From the NCBI RefSeq assembly GCF_016864375.1, contig NZ_CP069355.1:310001-374000 (forward strand): DNA of 64,000 nucleotides. Direction: 5' to 3'. Positions 25,098 through 34,600 of the stretch are shown piece by piece. The notes beneath the pieces are model-generated. The model saw nothing but the letters and a program-made list of their open reading frames with translations. It did not search any database and was not told the DNA's origin. The translations under genes and the position numbers were made by a program. This stretch comes from Microvirga sp. VF16. GTDB taxonomy: Bacteria; Pseudomonadota; Alphaproteobacteria; Rhizobiales; Beijerinckiaceae. Each line of letters opens with the position of its first letter. Position 1 is the stretch's first letter.

Positions 25098-26041
25098 GAC
25101 GGTCGTGGCTCGTTCGCGCTGGCCGTGGCCTGCCGATCAAGCGCATGCGAGACCAGCTCCAGTTCGTGATCGGACAGAGCTGTCGGCGGGGGGATCAGGA
25201 GCACATTGTCGATCAGGCGCGTAGCCCCCACAGAGGCGGCCACGCACAGCGCGGCCGGCTGCTCGACGATCCCATGAGCGGCTTCCAGCGTGCGAGCGTC
25301 CCGCAGCTCGAGATACTGCAGCTGGTCGACCTCGGTCATCTGGGCCCGCGCGATCGCGATCAACCTGCCGCTGTCGCGCTCGCCCTGCCCGTACGCCGCC
25401 TGGGCGGCCAACAAACCCTGGCTGAGGCAGCGGGCGCGTTGCCGATCGACTGGGCTCAGATAGCTGTTGCGGCTGCTGAGCGCCAGCCCGTCCGGCTCGC
25501 GTACGGTCGGCACCGTGACGATCTCGACCGGTAGGTTCAGGTCGCGCACCAGCTGCCGGATCACAGTACATTGCTGAAAATCCTTCTGGCCGAAGAAGGC
25601 GACCTCCGGCTGCACGATGTGGAACAGCTTGGTTACCACGGTGGCCACGCCGCGGAAGTGCCCGGGCCGGATGGCGCCGCACAGTGGCTCGGCCACAGGT
25701 CCGGGCTCGATCGTGGTCTGGAAGCCGGGCGGGTAGATTTCGCCCGCATCGGGCACGAAGATCAGGCTCACACCGGCGTTGCGGCAGAGCGCATGATCCT
25801 GCTCCAGGGCACGCGGGTAGCGGTCAAGATCCTCGTTCGGGCCGAACTGGGTCGGATTGACGAAGATGCTCACCACGGTGATGTCGCAGCGGGCGACGCT
25901 CTCAACAATGAGCGCCCGATGACCCGCGTGCAGAAAGCCCATGGTCGGCACGAAGCCGACCCGCAGGCCTGCGGCGCGATAACCACGCAGGGACTCGGTC
26001 AGGGACTTGATCGTGCGGAAGGTCAGCACCGATGGCCTCAT
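25094..26041 (-). CDS. panC: Pantothenate synthetase
   Basis: About 315 residues and intact. Motifs are FVPTMGFLHAGHRALI (HIGH-like), FVNPTQFGPNEDLDRYPR, GHFRGVATVVTKLF, FFGQKDFQQ and ALSSRNSYLS (KMSKS-like). ATG 26041 overlaps the panB stop as ATGA and gives the usual N-terminus; the frame continues upstream inside panB. The C-terminal 20 residues (LDRQATASANEPRPS) extend past most PanC proteins. It condenses pantoate with beta-alanine in the cytosol. It is the only working panC in the window. Confidence 0.96.
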   Translation of the reverse strand: MRPSVLTFRTIKSLTESLRGYRAAGLRVGFVPTMGFLHAGHRALIVESVARCDITVVSIFVNPTQFGPNEDLDRYPRALEQDHALCRNAGVSLIFVPDAGEIYPPGFQTTIEPGPVAEPLCGAIRPGHFRGVATVVTKLFHIVQPEVAFFGQKDFQQCTVIRQLVRDLNLPVEIVTVPTVREPDGLALSSRNSYLSPVDRQRARCLSQGLLAAQAAYGQGERDSGRLIAIARAQMTEVDQLQYLELRDARTLEAAHGIVEQPAALCVAASVGATRLIDNVLLIPPPTALSDHELELVSHALDRQATASANEPRPS

Positions 26042-26916
26042 GTAGTGGTGGAGGAGCGTGGCACCCAGGCGGACACCGCGTCCCGGGCATCGGCCGGCAG
26101 GGCATAGGCCTCGGCCGGCGCTGGAAAGGCGCCGCGGCGCACATCCTCGGTCCAATGGGCAAGAGCCTGTTGCAACAGATCGAATCCATCGACGTAGGTG
26201 CGCACGAACTTCGGCCGGTGGCCTTGGGTCAGCCCGAGCACGTCGTGCAGGACCAGCACCTGGCCCGAGCAGAGTGGCCCGGCCCCGATGCCGATGGTCG
26301 GGATATTCAGGGTCTGGGTGATCCGCGCCGCCAGCTCGGAGGGAATGCCCTCGAGCACGAGGGCAAAGCAGCCCGCCTCCTGCAGCCGATGCGCGTCCTC
26401 GAGGATCTCGACGGCATCTTCAGCCCCCCTGCCCTGCACCTTGAAGCCGCCCATCGCATGCACGCTCTGCGGCGTCAGGCCCAAGTGCCCCATCACCGGG
26501 ATCTCGCACTCCACGAGAGCGCGGATCGTCTCGACCCGCTTGGCGCCGCCTTCCAGCTTCACCGCCGCCGCGCCGCGCTGGAGGAAGCCGCCGGCATTGC
26601 ACAAGGTGTCGTCGACGCTGAGGTGGTAGCTCAGATAAGGCATGTCGGCGACGAGCAGGGCTCTTGGCTTGATCCGGGCCACGGCTTCGAGATGATGGTT
26701 CATCATCGCCATGCTGACCGGGAGCGTGTTGTCGAAGCCGAGGCACACATTGCCGACGCTGTCACCGACCAAGAGCATGTCGACAACAGGATCGGCCAAA
26801 CGCGCCGTGACGGCATCATAGGCTGTGGTCATCACAAGCCGTCGACCGTCACAAACCCACTGCTGAAGCAGCGGAATGGTGATGGTCGGCTTATCGGGAG
26901 AAGGCACATGGCTCAT
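26038..26916 (-). CDS. panB: 3-methyl-2-oxobutanoate hydroxymethyltransferase, copy 2
   Basis: A 292-residue PanB with TTAYDAVTARLADPVVD, metal-site VGDSVGNV (Gly55 kept), MGHLGLTPQSVHAMGG and GIGAGPLCSGQ. It leads the panB-panC-chorismate-lyase-like operon, 4-nt overlap with panC. Ketopantoate reductase (panE) is not in the window. The operon lies 70 bases downstream of pntB on the same strand, so it may also be read from the transhydrogenase promoter, which would link NADPH supply and pantoate synthesis (inference). Confidence 0.96.
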   Translation of the reverse strand: MSHVPSPDKPTITIPLLQQWVCDGRRLVMTTAYDAVTARLADPVVDMLLVGDSVGNVCLGFDNTLPVSMAMMNHHLEAVARIKPRALLVADMPYLSYHLSVDDTLCNAGGFLQRGAAAVKLEGGAKRVETIRALVECEIPVMGHLGLTPQSVHAMGGFKVQGRGAEDAVEILEDAHRLQEAGCFALVLEGIPSELAARITQTLNIPTIGIGAGPLCSGQVLVLHDVLGLTQGHRPKFVRTYVDGFDLLQQALAHWTEDVRRGAFPAPAEAYALPADARDAVSAWVPRSSTTT

Positions 26917-26985
26917 GGCAGTTCTCTCGTTCCATGTGGCGCCAGAAGCCGAGAATTCAGCGTCGAATGCCCCACATCAGACGCT

Positions 26986-28416
26986 TCAGATGGCCTGCAC
27001 CAGTTGATCGATGCTGGCTTTGGCATCGCCGTAGAACATGCGGGTGTTGTGCTTGTAGAACAGCGGGTTCTCGATGCCGGAATAGCCGGTCCCCTGCCCG
27101 CGCTTCGACACGAACACCTGCTTGGCCTTCCACACCTCCAGCACCGGCATGCCGGCGATCGGGCTGTTCGGGTCCTCCTGCGCGGCCGGGTTGACGATAT
27201 CGTTCGAGCCGATGACGATCACCACGTCGGTGTCGGCGAAGTCCGCGTTGATCTCGTCCATCTCGAGCACGATGTCGTACGGCACCTTGGCTTCCGCCAG
27301 CAGCACGTTCATGTGCCCCGGCAGGCGCCCGGCCACCGGATGGATGGCAAAGCGCACGTCCTTGCCCTTGGCGCGCAGGCGGCGGGTCAGCTCCGACACC
27401 GATTGCTGCGCCTGCGCCACCGCCATGCCGTAGCCCGGCACGATCACGATGCTGTCGGCCTCCTCCAGAGCCGTGGCCACCCCGTCGGCATCGATGGCGA
27501 TCTGCTCGCCGGCGATCGCCATCACCGGACCCGTGGTGTTGCCAAAGCCGCCGAGGATCACGCTGATGAAGCTGCGGTTCATGGCCTGGCACATGATGTA
27601 GGACAGGATCGCACCCGAGGAGCCGACGAGCGCCCCGGTGACGATCAGGAGGTCGTTGCCGAGCGTGAAGCCGATCGCCGCCGCGGCCCAGCCCGAGTAC
27701 GAGTTGAGCATCGACACCACCACCGGCATGTCGGCCCCGCCGATGCCTAAGATCAGGTGATAGCCGATGAAGAACGCCAGCAGGGTCATCGCCACCAGGG
27801 CCCAGATGCCGGCCCCCTGCACGTACAGCACCAGCAGGATGAGCGAAGCCAAGGCCGCTGCCGCATTGAGCCCATGGCCGCCCGGCAGCTTCTTCGCCTT
27901 GCCGTCGACCTTGCCGGCGAGCTTGCCGAAGGCGATCACCGAGCCGGTGAACGTCACCGCGCCGATGAACACGCCGAGAAAGACCTCGACCCGCAGGATG
28001 GCGATCTCCACCCCGCTCTTGTGCGCCAGCACCCCGGCAAAGCCGGTGAGCCCACTCCGCGCGGCCTCGTCGAGGGCGAGCACGCGGGTGAGTTCGAGAT
28101 CGGCGTTGACGCCGATGAACACGGCGGCCAGACCCACGAAGGAGTGCAGCGCCGCCACCAGCTGCGGCATCTCGGTCATCGCGACCGTCCTGGCCACGTA
28201 CCAGCCGAGGGCGGAGCCGATCACCAGCATCACCGCGATCACCGCGTAGTTGCCGATGCCGGGGCCGAGCACGGTGGCCCCGACGGCGAGCGCCATGCCG
28301 GCCATGCCGTACCAGACCGCCCGCTTGGCGCTCTCCTGGCCCGACAGACCGCCGAGCGCCAGGATGAACAGGATGGCGGCCGCCACGTAGACGGCGGAGA
28401 CAAGACCAAAGCTCAT
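26986..28416 (-). CDS. pntB: NAD(P) transhydrogenase subunit beta
   Basis: A 476-residue protein with about eight to nine membrane helices in residues 1-265, then the NADP(H)-binding domain III. That domain shows VIVPGYGMAVAQAQQSV, RFAIHPVAGRLPGHMNVLLAEA, VIVIGSNDIVNPAA and the C-terminal KRGQGTGYSGIENPLFY. With PntA it uses the proton gradient to make NADPH from NADH in the inner membrane. It is 10 bases downstream of pntA. All expected domains and the usual length are present. Confidence 0.96.
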   Translation of the reverse strand: MSFGLVSAVYVAAAILFILALGGLSGQESAKRAVWYGMAGMALAVGATVLGPGIGNYAVIAVMLVIGSALGWYVARTVAMTEMPQLVAALHSFVGLAAVFIGVNADLELTRVLALDEAARSGLTGFAGVLAHKSGVEIAILRVEVFLGVFIGAVTFTGSVIAFGKLAGKVDGKAKKLPGGHGLNAAAALASLILLVLYVQGAGIWALVAMTLLAFFIGYHLILGIGGADMPVVVSMLNSYSGWAAAAIGFTLGNDLLIVTGALVGSSGAILSYIMCQAMNRSFISVILGGFGNTTGPVMAIAGEQIAIDADGVATALEEADSIVIVPGYGMAVAQAQQSVSELTRRLRAKGKDVRFAIHPVAGRLPGHMNVLLAEAKVPYDIVLEMDEINADFADTDVVIVIGSNDIVNPAAQEDPNSPIAGMPVLEVWKAKQVFVSKRGQGTGYSGIENPLFYKHNTRMFYGDAKASIDQLVQAI

Positions 28417-28426
28417 CTTCAGCTCC

Positions 28427-29998
28427 TTACGACTTCTGGAACATGGCCAGCATCCGGCGCGTGACCAGGAAGCCGCCGACGATGTTGATGGTGGCGATCA
28501 GGAATGACAGGGATGCCAGGCTGACCACCAGCCAGTGGCTCGAGCCGACCTGCAAGAGGGCGCCGAGCACCACGATGCCCGAGATGGCATTGGTCACCGC
28601 CATCAGCGGCGTGTGCAGGGAATGGCTGACGCCCCAGATCACCTGGAAGCCGACAAAGCACGCCAGTGCAAAGACGATGAAGTGGGCCATGAAGCTCGCC
28701 GGCGCATAGGCGCCCACCAGCGCGATCAGCAGGCCGCCGGCCATGAGCAGGCCGACCTGGGTGCGGGTCTGCGCCTTGAAGGCCGCCGCTTCTTTAGCCC
28801 GCCTCTCCTCCGGCGTCAGTTCCTTGGGCTTGTCCTTCGGCTTGGCGGCCGCGATCGCCGGCACCTTGGGCGGCGGCGGCGGATAGGTGATCGCGCCCGC
28901 ATGCGTGACCGTGGCGCCACGGATCACGTCATCGTCCATGTTGTGGACGATCACCCCGTCCTTGTTGGGGGTCAGGTCGGTGAGGAAGTGGCGGATGTTG
29001 TTGGCGTACAGCGTCGAGGCCTGGGCGGCCATGCGGCTCGGGAAGTCGGTGGTGCCGATGATGGTGACGCTGTTGTCGGTGACGATCGTCTGATCCGGCA
29101 CGGTCAGGTCGCAGTTGCCGCCGCGCTCGGCCGCCAGATCGACGATCACCGAGCCCGGCTTCATGGCCTGGACCATGTCGGCCGTCCACAGCTTCGGCGC
29201 TGGCCGTCCCGGGATCAGGGCCGTGGTGATGACGATGTCGATCTCGGGGGCGAGCTCGCGGAACTTGGCGAGCTGCTTCTCGCGGAACGCGGGGCTCGAG
29301 GGCGCGGCATAGCCGCCGGTGGCAGCGCCGTCCTGCGTCTCTTCGAACGCGAGGAAGACGAACTGCGCACCCATGGACTCGATCTGCTCGGCCACCTCGG
29401 GCCGCACGTCGAAGGCATAGGTGATGGCGCCGAGCGCGGTGGCGGTGCCGATGGCCGCGAGCCCCGCCACGCCGGCCCCGACGACCAGGACCTTGGCGGG
29501 CGGCACCTTGCCGGCGGCGGTGACCTGGCCGGTGAAGAAGCGGCCGAAGGCGTGGCCGGCCTCGATCACGGCGCGGTAGCCGGCGATGTTGGCCATGGAG
29601 GAGAGCGCGTCCATCTTCTGGGCGCGCGAGATGCGCGGCACCATGTCCATCGCAATGACGGTGGCGCCCTGCGCCCTCGCCTGCTCCAGAAGCTCAGAGT
29701 TCTGCGCCGGCCAGATGAACGCGATCAGGGTCTGGCCGGCTTTGAGACTCCTCGTTTCCGAAATCGAGGGCGGGCGCACTTTAGCGAGGACATCGACCGC
29801 ATCGAACAGTTCGGCTGCGGTATTAATGAGTGTCACGCCGGCTGCTTCATAGGCTGCATCGGGAAAACCGGCCGCAAGACCGGCGCCAGATTCGATAAAG
29901 CATTTGTGCCCAATCTTTCGCAGCTGCAGCGCGGATTCCGGTGTCATCGCCACACGCGCCTCGCCCGAGTACGTCTCCTTTGGCGCTCCAATTTTCAT
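28427..29998 (-). CDS. pntA: NAD(P) transhydrogenase subunit alpha, one-piece form
   Basis: About 523 residues. The NAD(H)-binding domain I covers roughly 1-375 (MKIGAPKETYSGEARVAMTPESA, VLVVGAGVAGLAAIGTA, then QDGAATGGYA mobile loop region). An Ala/Pro/Lys-rich linker with PPPPKVP and KPKDKPKELTPEE follows, then three or four membrane helices. Many alphaproteobacteria split this into pntAA and pntAB; here it is fused, as in E. coli. I start at ATG 29998, with GGAG 7 bases upstream, not at 30016. Confidence 0.95.
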   Translation of the reverse strand: MKIGAPKETYSGEARVAMTPESALQLRKIGHKCFIESGAGLAAGFPDAAYEAAGVTLINTAAELFDAVDVLAKVRPPSISETRSLKAGQTLIAFIWPAQNSELLEQARAQGATVIAMDMVPRISRAQKMDALSSMANIAGYRAVIEAGHAFGRFFTGQVTAAGKVPPAKVLVVGAGVAGLAAIGTATALGAITYAFDVRPEVAEQIESMGAQFVFLAFEETQDGAATGGYAAPSSPAFREKQLAKFRELAPEIDIVITTALIPGRPAPKLWTADMVQAMKPGSVIVDLAAERGGNCDLTVPDQTIVTDNSVTIIGTTDFPSRMAAQASTLYANNIRHFLTDLTPNKDGVIVHNMDDDVIRGATVTHAGAITYPPPPPKVPAIAAAKPKDKPKELTPEERRAKEAAAFKAQTRTQVGLLMAGGLLIALVGAYAPASFMAHFIVFALACFVGFQVIWGVSHSLHTPLMAVTNAISGIVVLGALLQVGSSHWLVVSLASLSFLIATINIVGGFLVTRRMLAMFQKS

Positions 29999-30448
29999 CG
30001 CGCTACTCCAATTCAATTAGCAGATCTGGGCATCGAACCGGCTCTGTCGGAACGTCAATGACCTTTTTCAAGGCACACACACTTTTCAGAACTGGCAGTA
30101 GGACATCATGAGCCTTGATGGTGTCGAAGGGCGAGTTGACCACAGCTACTCTCACCAAGTCTGAGCGAAGGCTGCATGGCACACTGCCGCGGCGACGAAG
30201 CAGCTCCAAGCAGCACTCCAATTATTCCAATGAGACCTGTGCAATCGCATTCTTGCGTAGCTGAGGAGGAGTTTCTCATGCAAGAGTTCCAAATTCTAAA
30301 TATCCGTCCAGCAATAGTGAATTCTTCTATTTCATGGATAAAGAACAGTAGCTCAGCTCCAAGCAGACGACATTTATACTATTAAGCGTCCGAACGGCAG
30401 CGGGAACGCAGTTCTCGTGACGGACCTCTTCACCTATCGCGATTTGCA
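29999..30448. other. Intergenic region, no supported gene
   Basis: About 450 bases including the pntAB promoter side. A short plus-strand stretch near 30375-30450 could be read as DDIYTIKRPNGSGNAVLVTDLFTYRDL-type protein, without a start codon or known family. It may be a relic; I do not call it. Confidence 0.35.
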
Positions 30449-30940
30449 TCAGGCGGTCTTTCCGGTTCGCTGTCTAAGGCCCGCCTGCGCAGCGGCCGGG
30501 CGCGCGATCGGCACGCGGTAGGGCGAGCAGGACACGTAGTCGAGCCCGACCGCCTGGCAGAAGTGGATCGAGGCCGGATCGCCGCCGTGCTCGCCGCAGA
30601 TCCCGAGCTTGATGGTGCTCCTCGTCTTCTTGCCGCGCTCCACCGTACCGGAGCGGACGGAGACCTGCAGCGGGTTGGCGCCATCGCCGAAGGTGCGGCC
30701 GGTGAGGCGGCCGACGAAAGCGAGAGCGTTCTCGACTTGGTCTTTCAGCGCCTGTGGATAGGAGCGGCCGTGATCGTAGTAATAGGTGCAGACTTCCGTC
30801 GTGATGGTGAAGCCCGGAGGCACCGGCAGGCCTAAGTTGGACATCTCGGCCAGATTGGCCCCCTTGCCGCCGAGCAGGTTCTTCATCCCCGCCTGGCCCT
30901 CGGCCTTACCGTCTCCGAAGGTATAGACCCAGTGTGACAT
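30449..30940 (-). pseudogene. ppdK: Pyruvate phosphate dikinase with a large internal deletion
   Basis: Pyruvate phosphate dikinase interconverts pyruvate and phosphoenolpyruvate and is about 880-900 residues long. Here the first ~110 residues (MSHWVYTFGDG, KNLLGGKGANLAEMSNLGLPVPPGFTITTE, ending VSVRSG) run directly into the last ~50 (LGICGEHGGDPASIHFCQAVGLDYVSCSPYRVPIARPAAAQA), which hold the catalytic Cys of the PEP-binding barrel. Everything between, including the phospho-His domain, is gone, yet the frame is kept. About ten unrelated residues mark the joint. It cannot be a working dikinase. Confidence 0.88.
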
Positions 30941-31094
30941 CCTGTTAGCTCCCATCCAATGCGGAAGTGGTTCTTCAAGTGAGGTGTTCGGCATGGTCTC
31001 GGGAGCTGGTCAACGGCCTTCCTCAGTCAGCTGTCCGCGTCGACCTGGCGAAAGTGGTGATTGATCCCTGATGCCCGGATTGAGGTCGAGAGCT

Positions 31095-31427
31095 CTAGTC
31101 GGTGACAGCCAACTGCCGGAGCGCTTCCTGGTGGAAGTAGGAGACACGCTCAGACACTATGGCTTCGGCACGGCCGACGCCGAAGGAAGTTAAATCGGCG
31201 ACAAGCCGCGAGACGAGCCTCTCATTGTCGCCGGATTGCTCACTCGTATCGAGGATGGTCTGCACGTAACGAGAAAGTGCCGCACCTTCTAAACCAATCT
31301 TCCCGCCGACCCAAAGACAGGCGAGCACATTGCGGCGCCTCACCGGGCTGTCGGATCCATCCCAATCTTCTATGTGACCGCTACCTGCGTCGAGGCTGTC
31401 CGATGCGTGAGGCTTCATCATTACCAT
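31095..31427 (-). CDS. DUF1476 / F-ATPase inhibitor zeta-like protein
   Basis: A 110-residue protein. From residue 29 it follows the DUF1476 pattern: RRRNVLACLWVGGKIGLEGAALSRYVQTIL, then RLVADLTSFGVGRAEAIVSERVSYFHQEALRQL. In Paracoccus and relatives the zeta subunit binds F1 and blocks ATP hydrolysis through an N-terminal inhibitory helix. Here the first 25 residues (MKPHASDSLDAGSGHIEDWDG) do not match that helix well, so it may be a divergent paralogue. Single gene. Confidence 0.7.
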   Translation of the reverse strand: MVMMKPHASDSLDAGSGHIEDWDGSDSPVRRRNVLACLWVGGKIGLEGAALSRYVQTILDTSEQSGDNERLVSRLVADLTSFGVGRAEAIVSERVSYFHQEALRQLAVTD

Positions 31428-31600
31428 TCTCAGTGTTGGATTGTAGACAAGTGTGCAGCGGCTTGTCCGCAGTGTCTGCTATCGGCCGAGTTGCTGCCCA
31501 TCCGATGTCTTGATTGTCCTACCGACGCAGGCGATCCGCGTGCTTTCGGCAGTGCGAGAAAGCTGGCGCTGCCGAGATGACTTGCGGGCCAAGTCAGATT

Positions 31601-34600
31601 TCACCCGATCGTCATGAGACTTGCGTTTCCTCCGGCCGCTGCTGTGTTGATGCTCGTCGCAGACTCCTCAATGAGCCAATCCAGACAGTACTCCTCCTCG
31701 GATGTGGCGAGACCTGTGCTGGAAGCACCCTGGACAATGACGATCGGGCCATCGAATGCCGCAACACGGCAGTTCACCTGCCTCAGCTTTTCCGGATCTC
31801 CCTCGACCAGCACCGCGGCAATCGGGCCCACCTTCTCCCAGTCAGCTGTGACCGTCATCCGCTTGGCAAGATCAGGCGGCAGATTGGATACGGCCTCGGC
31901 CGCTTTGGACGCCGCATCGACCACAGGAGAGTTGCCGGTGGCCAGGGCCGCGCCGATCTGGAGGAACAGGCCGGCCTCGGTCTGCGGCACAAGCAAAACT
32001 TGGCCGCGCCGGCGTACCGCATACACGTTGTCCTCCCCGACAGGGCCAGGCAGCCGCATGCACCCGCCCAAAGGAGAGCGAACCAGATAGCTGCGGGTCC
32101 GCTCCGCTTCGCTCATGCGGCCGCTGGCGGCGAGCCAGTCACAATACGCCTTTGCCGGGGCGAGATCCTGCTCGGACGATTGAATGCGAAGACCGACATC
32201 GGGTCGGACGCTCAGGAGGCGCAGGAGGTACAGGCGCCCGCCAGCCTTCGGTCCTGTGCCCGACAGGCTGCGGCCGCCAAACGGCTGGACACCGACGATG
32301 GCCCCGATCACGTTGCGGTTGACATAGATGTTGCCGACCTCGATGCGCTTCGTCACCCGATTGACCGTCTCGTCGATGCGCGTGTGAAGGCCGAACGTCA
32401 GGCCATAGCCCGTGGCGTTGATATCATCGATGAGCTGATCGAGGTTCTCGCGCCGATAACGGATCACATGAAGGACAGGTCCGAACACTTCGCGCTTCAG
32501 TTCGGAGATGCTGCCAATCTCGATGATCGTCGGAGCCACGAAGGTCCCGTGCTCCGTCCCGGCGGGAAGTGGCAGAACGTGGGTTTTGTTGCCGCGTGCC
32601 ACCATAGCCCGAACATGGTCGGTGATCGTGCGCTGCGCCTCCTCGCTGATGACAGGACCAACGTCGGTGGACAATTGATCAGGGTTGCCGATCCGTAGCT
32701 CCCGCACGGCGCCTTTCAGCATCGTGAGGGTACGATCGGCAATTTCCTCCTGCAGGCAGAGGATGCGCAAGGCCGAGCAGCGCTGACCGGCGCTGTCGAA
32801 GGCCGACGAGATGACATCGGCCACGACCTGTTCGGCCAGGGCCGAGGAGTCCACGATCATCGCGTTTTGACCGCCTGTCTCGGCGATGAGCGGAATCGGT
32901 TGGCCATTCGACAGAAGCCGCTCCGCGAGCTGGCGCTGGATGAGACGCGCCACTTCAGTCGAGCCTGTAAACATCACACCCCGCGTAGCGGCATGGGCCA
33001 CCATGGCGGCTCCGACCTCGCCGGCGCCCAGCAGAAGCTGCAGCACATCCGCCGGGATGCCCGCTTCCCGCAGGATCCGCACGCCTTCGGCGGCAATCAG
33101 GGGGGTCTCCTCTGCCGGCTTGGCGAGAACCGGGTTGCCGGCCGCCAAGGCTGCCGCGACCTGCCCTGTGAAGATCGCCAGCGGGAAGTTCCAGGGACTG
33201 ATGCAAACGACCGGCCCGAGCGGCTGGTGCGTCGCCGGGTCGAAGTCTTTCCGGACCTGAGCTGCATAGTAGCGCAGGAAGTCGATGGCCTCGCGCACCT
33301 CGGCGATGGCGTTCGACACGGACTTGCCGGCTTCGCGGACGATCAGGCCGAGCAGTGTCGGCATCCGGGCCTGCATCAGGTCGGCGGCGCGCAGCAGGCA
33401 GGCAGCCCGCTCGGATGGCGGAGTTGCAGCCCATTGGGGCGCGGCTGCTTCGGCCAGGCGGAAGGCAGCCTCGACAGTTTCCAGGCTCGCTTCCACAACG
33501 GTCCCAACCTGATCGCGGTGGTCCGCGGGATTGAGAACCGGTCTCGGCGTCCCCTGCCCTTCGCCGCTGCCGAGCAGCGGAACCGCCGTCCAGGAGACTT
33601 CGGCACTCGCACGCATCGCTTCGGAGAGCATCGCCAGCTCCCGCTCATTGGAGAGGTCAATGCCCGATGAGTTCAGACGCTCCGCCCCATACAGATCACG
33701 TGACAGGGATATCTTCGGATGGGGCGCTCCCAAAGGCGTGATGCCCTTTGCAACCGCGACCGGATCGGCGATGAGCTCGCTGACCGGAACGGACGCGTCG
33801 GCAATCTGGTTCACGAAAGAGCTGTTGGCACCATTCTCGAGCAAGCGCCGCACGAGATAAGCGAGCAAGGTCTCGTGTGTGCCGACCGGGGCGTAGATGC
33901 GGCACGGCCGGTTGAGCTTGGAGGCGCCCACCACTTCCTCGTAAAGCGGTTCGCCCATGCCATGGAGGCACTGGAACTCGTACTGTTCCGGACGATAGTT
34001 GTCACCGGCCATCTTCAGGATCGTCGCAAGCGTGTGAGCGTTGTGGGTCGCGAACTGCGGCAAGACCGCATCAGGGGCCGCGAGCAGTTTCCTGGCGCAG
34101 GCGATATAGGACACATCGGTGTACACTTTCCGCGTGTAGACCGGGAAGTCCTCAAGCCCGTCGACCTGGGCCCGCTTGATTTCGGCATCCCAATAGGCGC
34201 CCTTGACCAGACGGATCATCAGACGGTGTCCGCTGCGGCGGCCGAGGTCGACCAGGAAGTCGATCACGGCCGGGCAACGCTTGCCGTAGGTCTGCACCAC
34301 GAAGCCGATGCCGTTCCAGCCGGCGAGCTCCGGGGCGAAGCAAAGCTCTTCCAGGAGATCGAGCGAGAGCTCAAGGCGATCGGCTTCCTCGGCATCAATG
34401 TTAAGTCCGATGTCGTAGCGACGCGCCAGCGCCGCGAGCGCCTTCACCTTCGGCAGCAGCTCTCCCATCACGCGGTCGGCCTGCGAGCGGGCATAGCGCG
34501 GATGCAGGGCCGACAGCTTGATCGAAATGCCCGGACCCGCATAGATCCCGCGGCCGGCCGCAGCCTTGCCGATGGCATGAATGGCCTGCTCATAATCCCG

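Noticed and set aside
26032..30061. Very long plus-strand open frames opposite panB, pntB and pntA
   Set aside because: They are antisense shadows of strongly conserved genes in GC-rich DNA; their translations are His/Arg/Gly-rich and match no family.
30375..30450. Short plus-strand coding-like stretch before the ppdK remnant
   Set aside because: It reads sensibly for about 25 residues but has no start, no family and runs into the ppdK remnant on the other strand.
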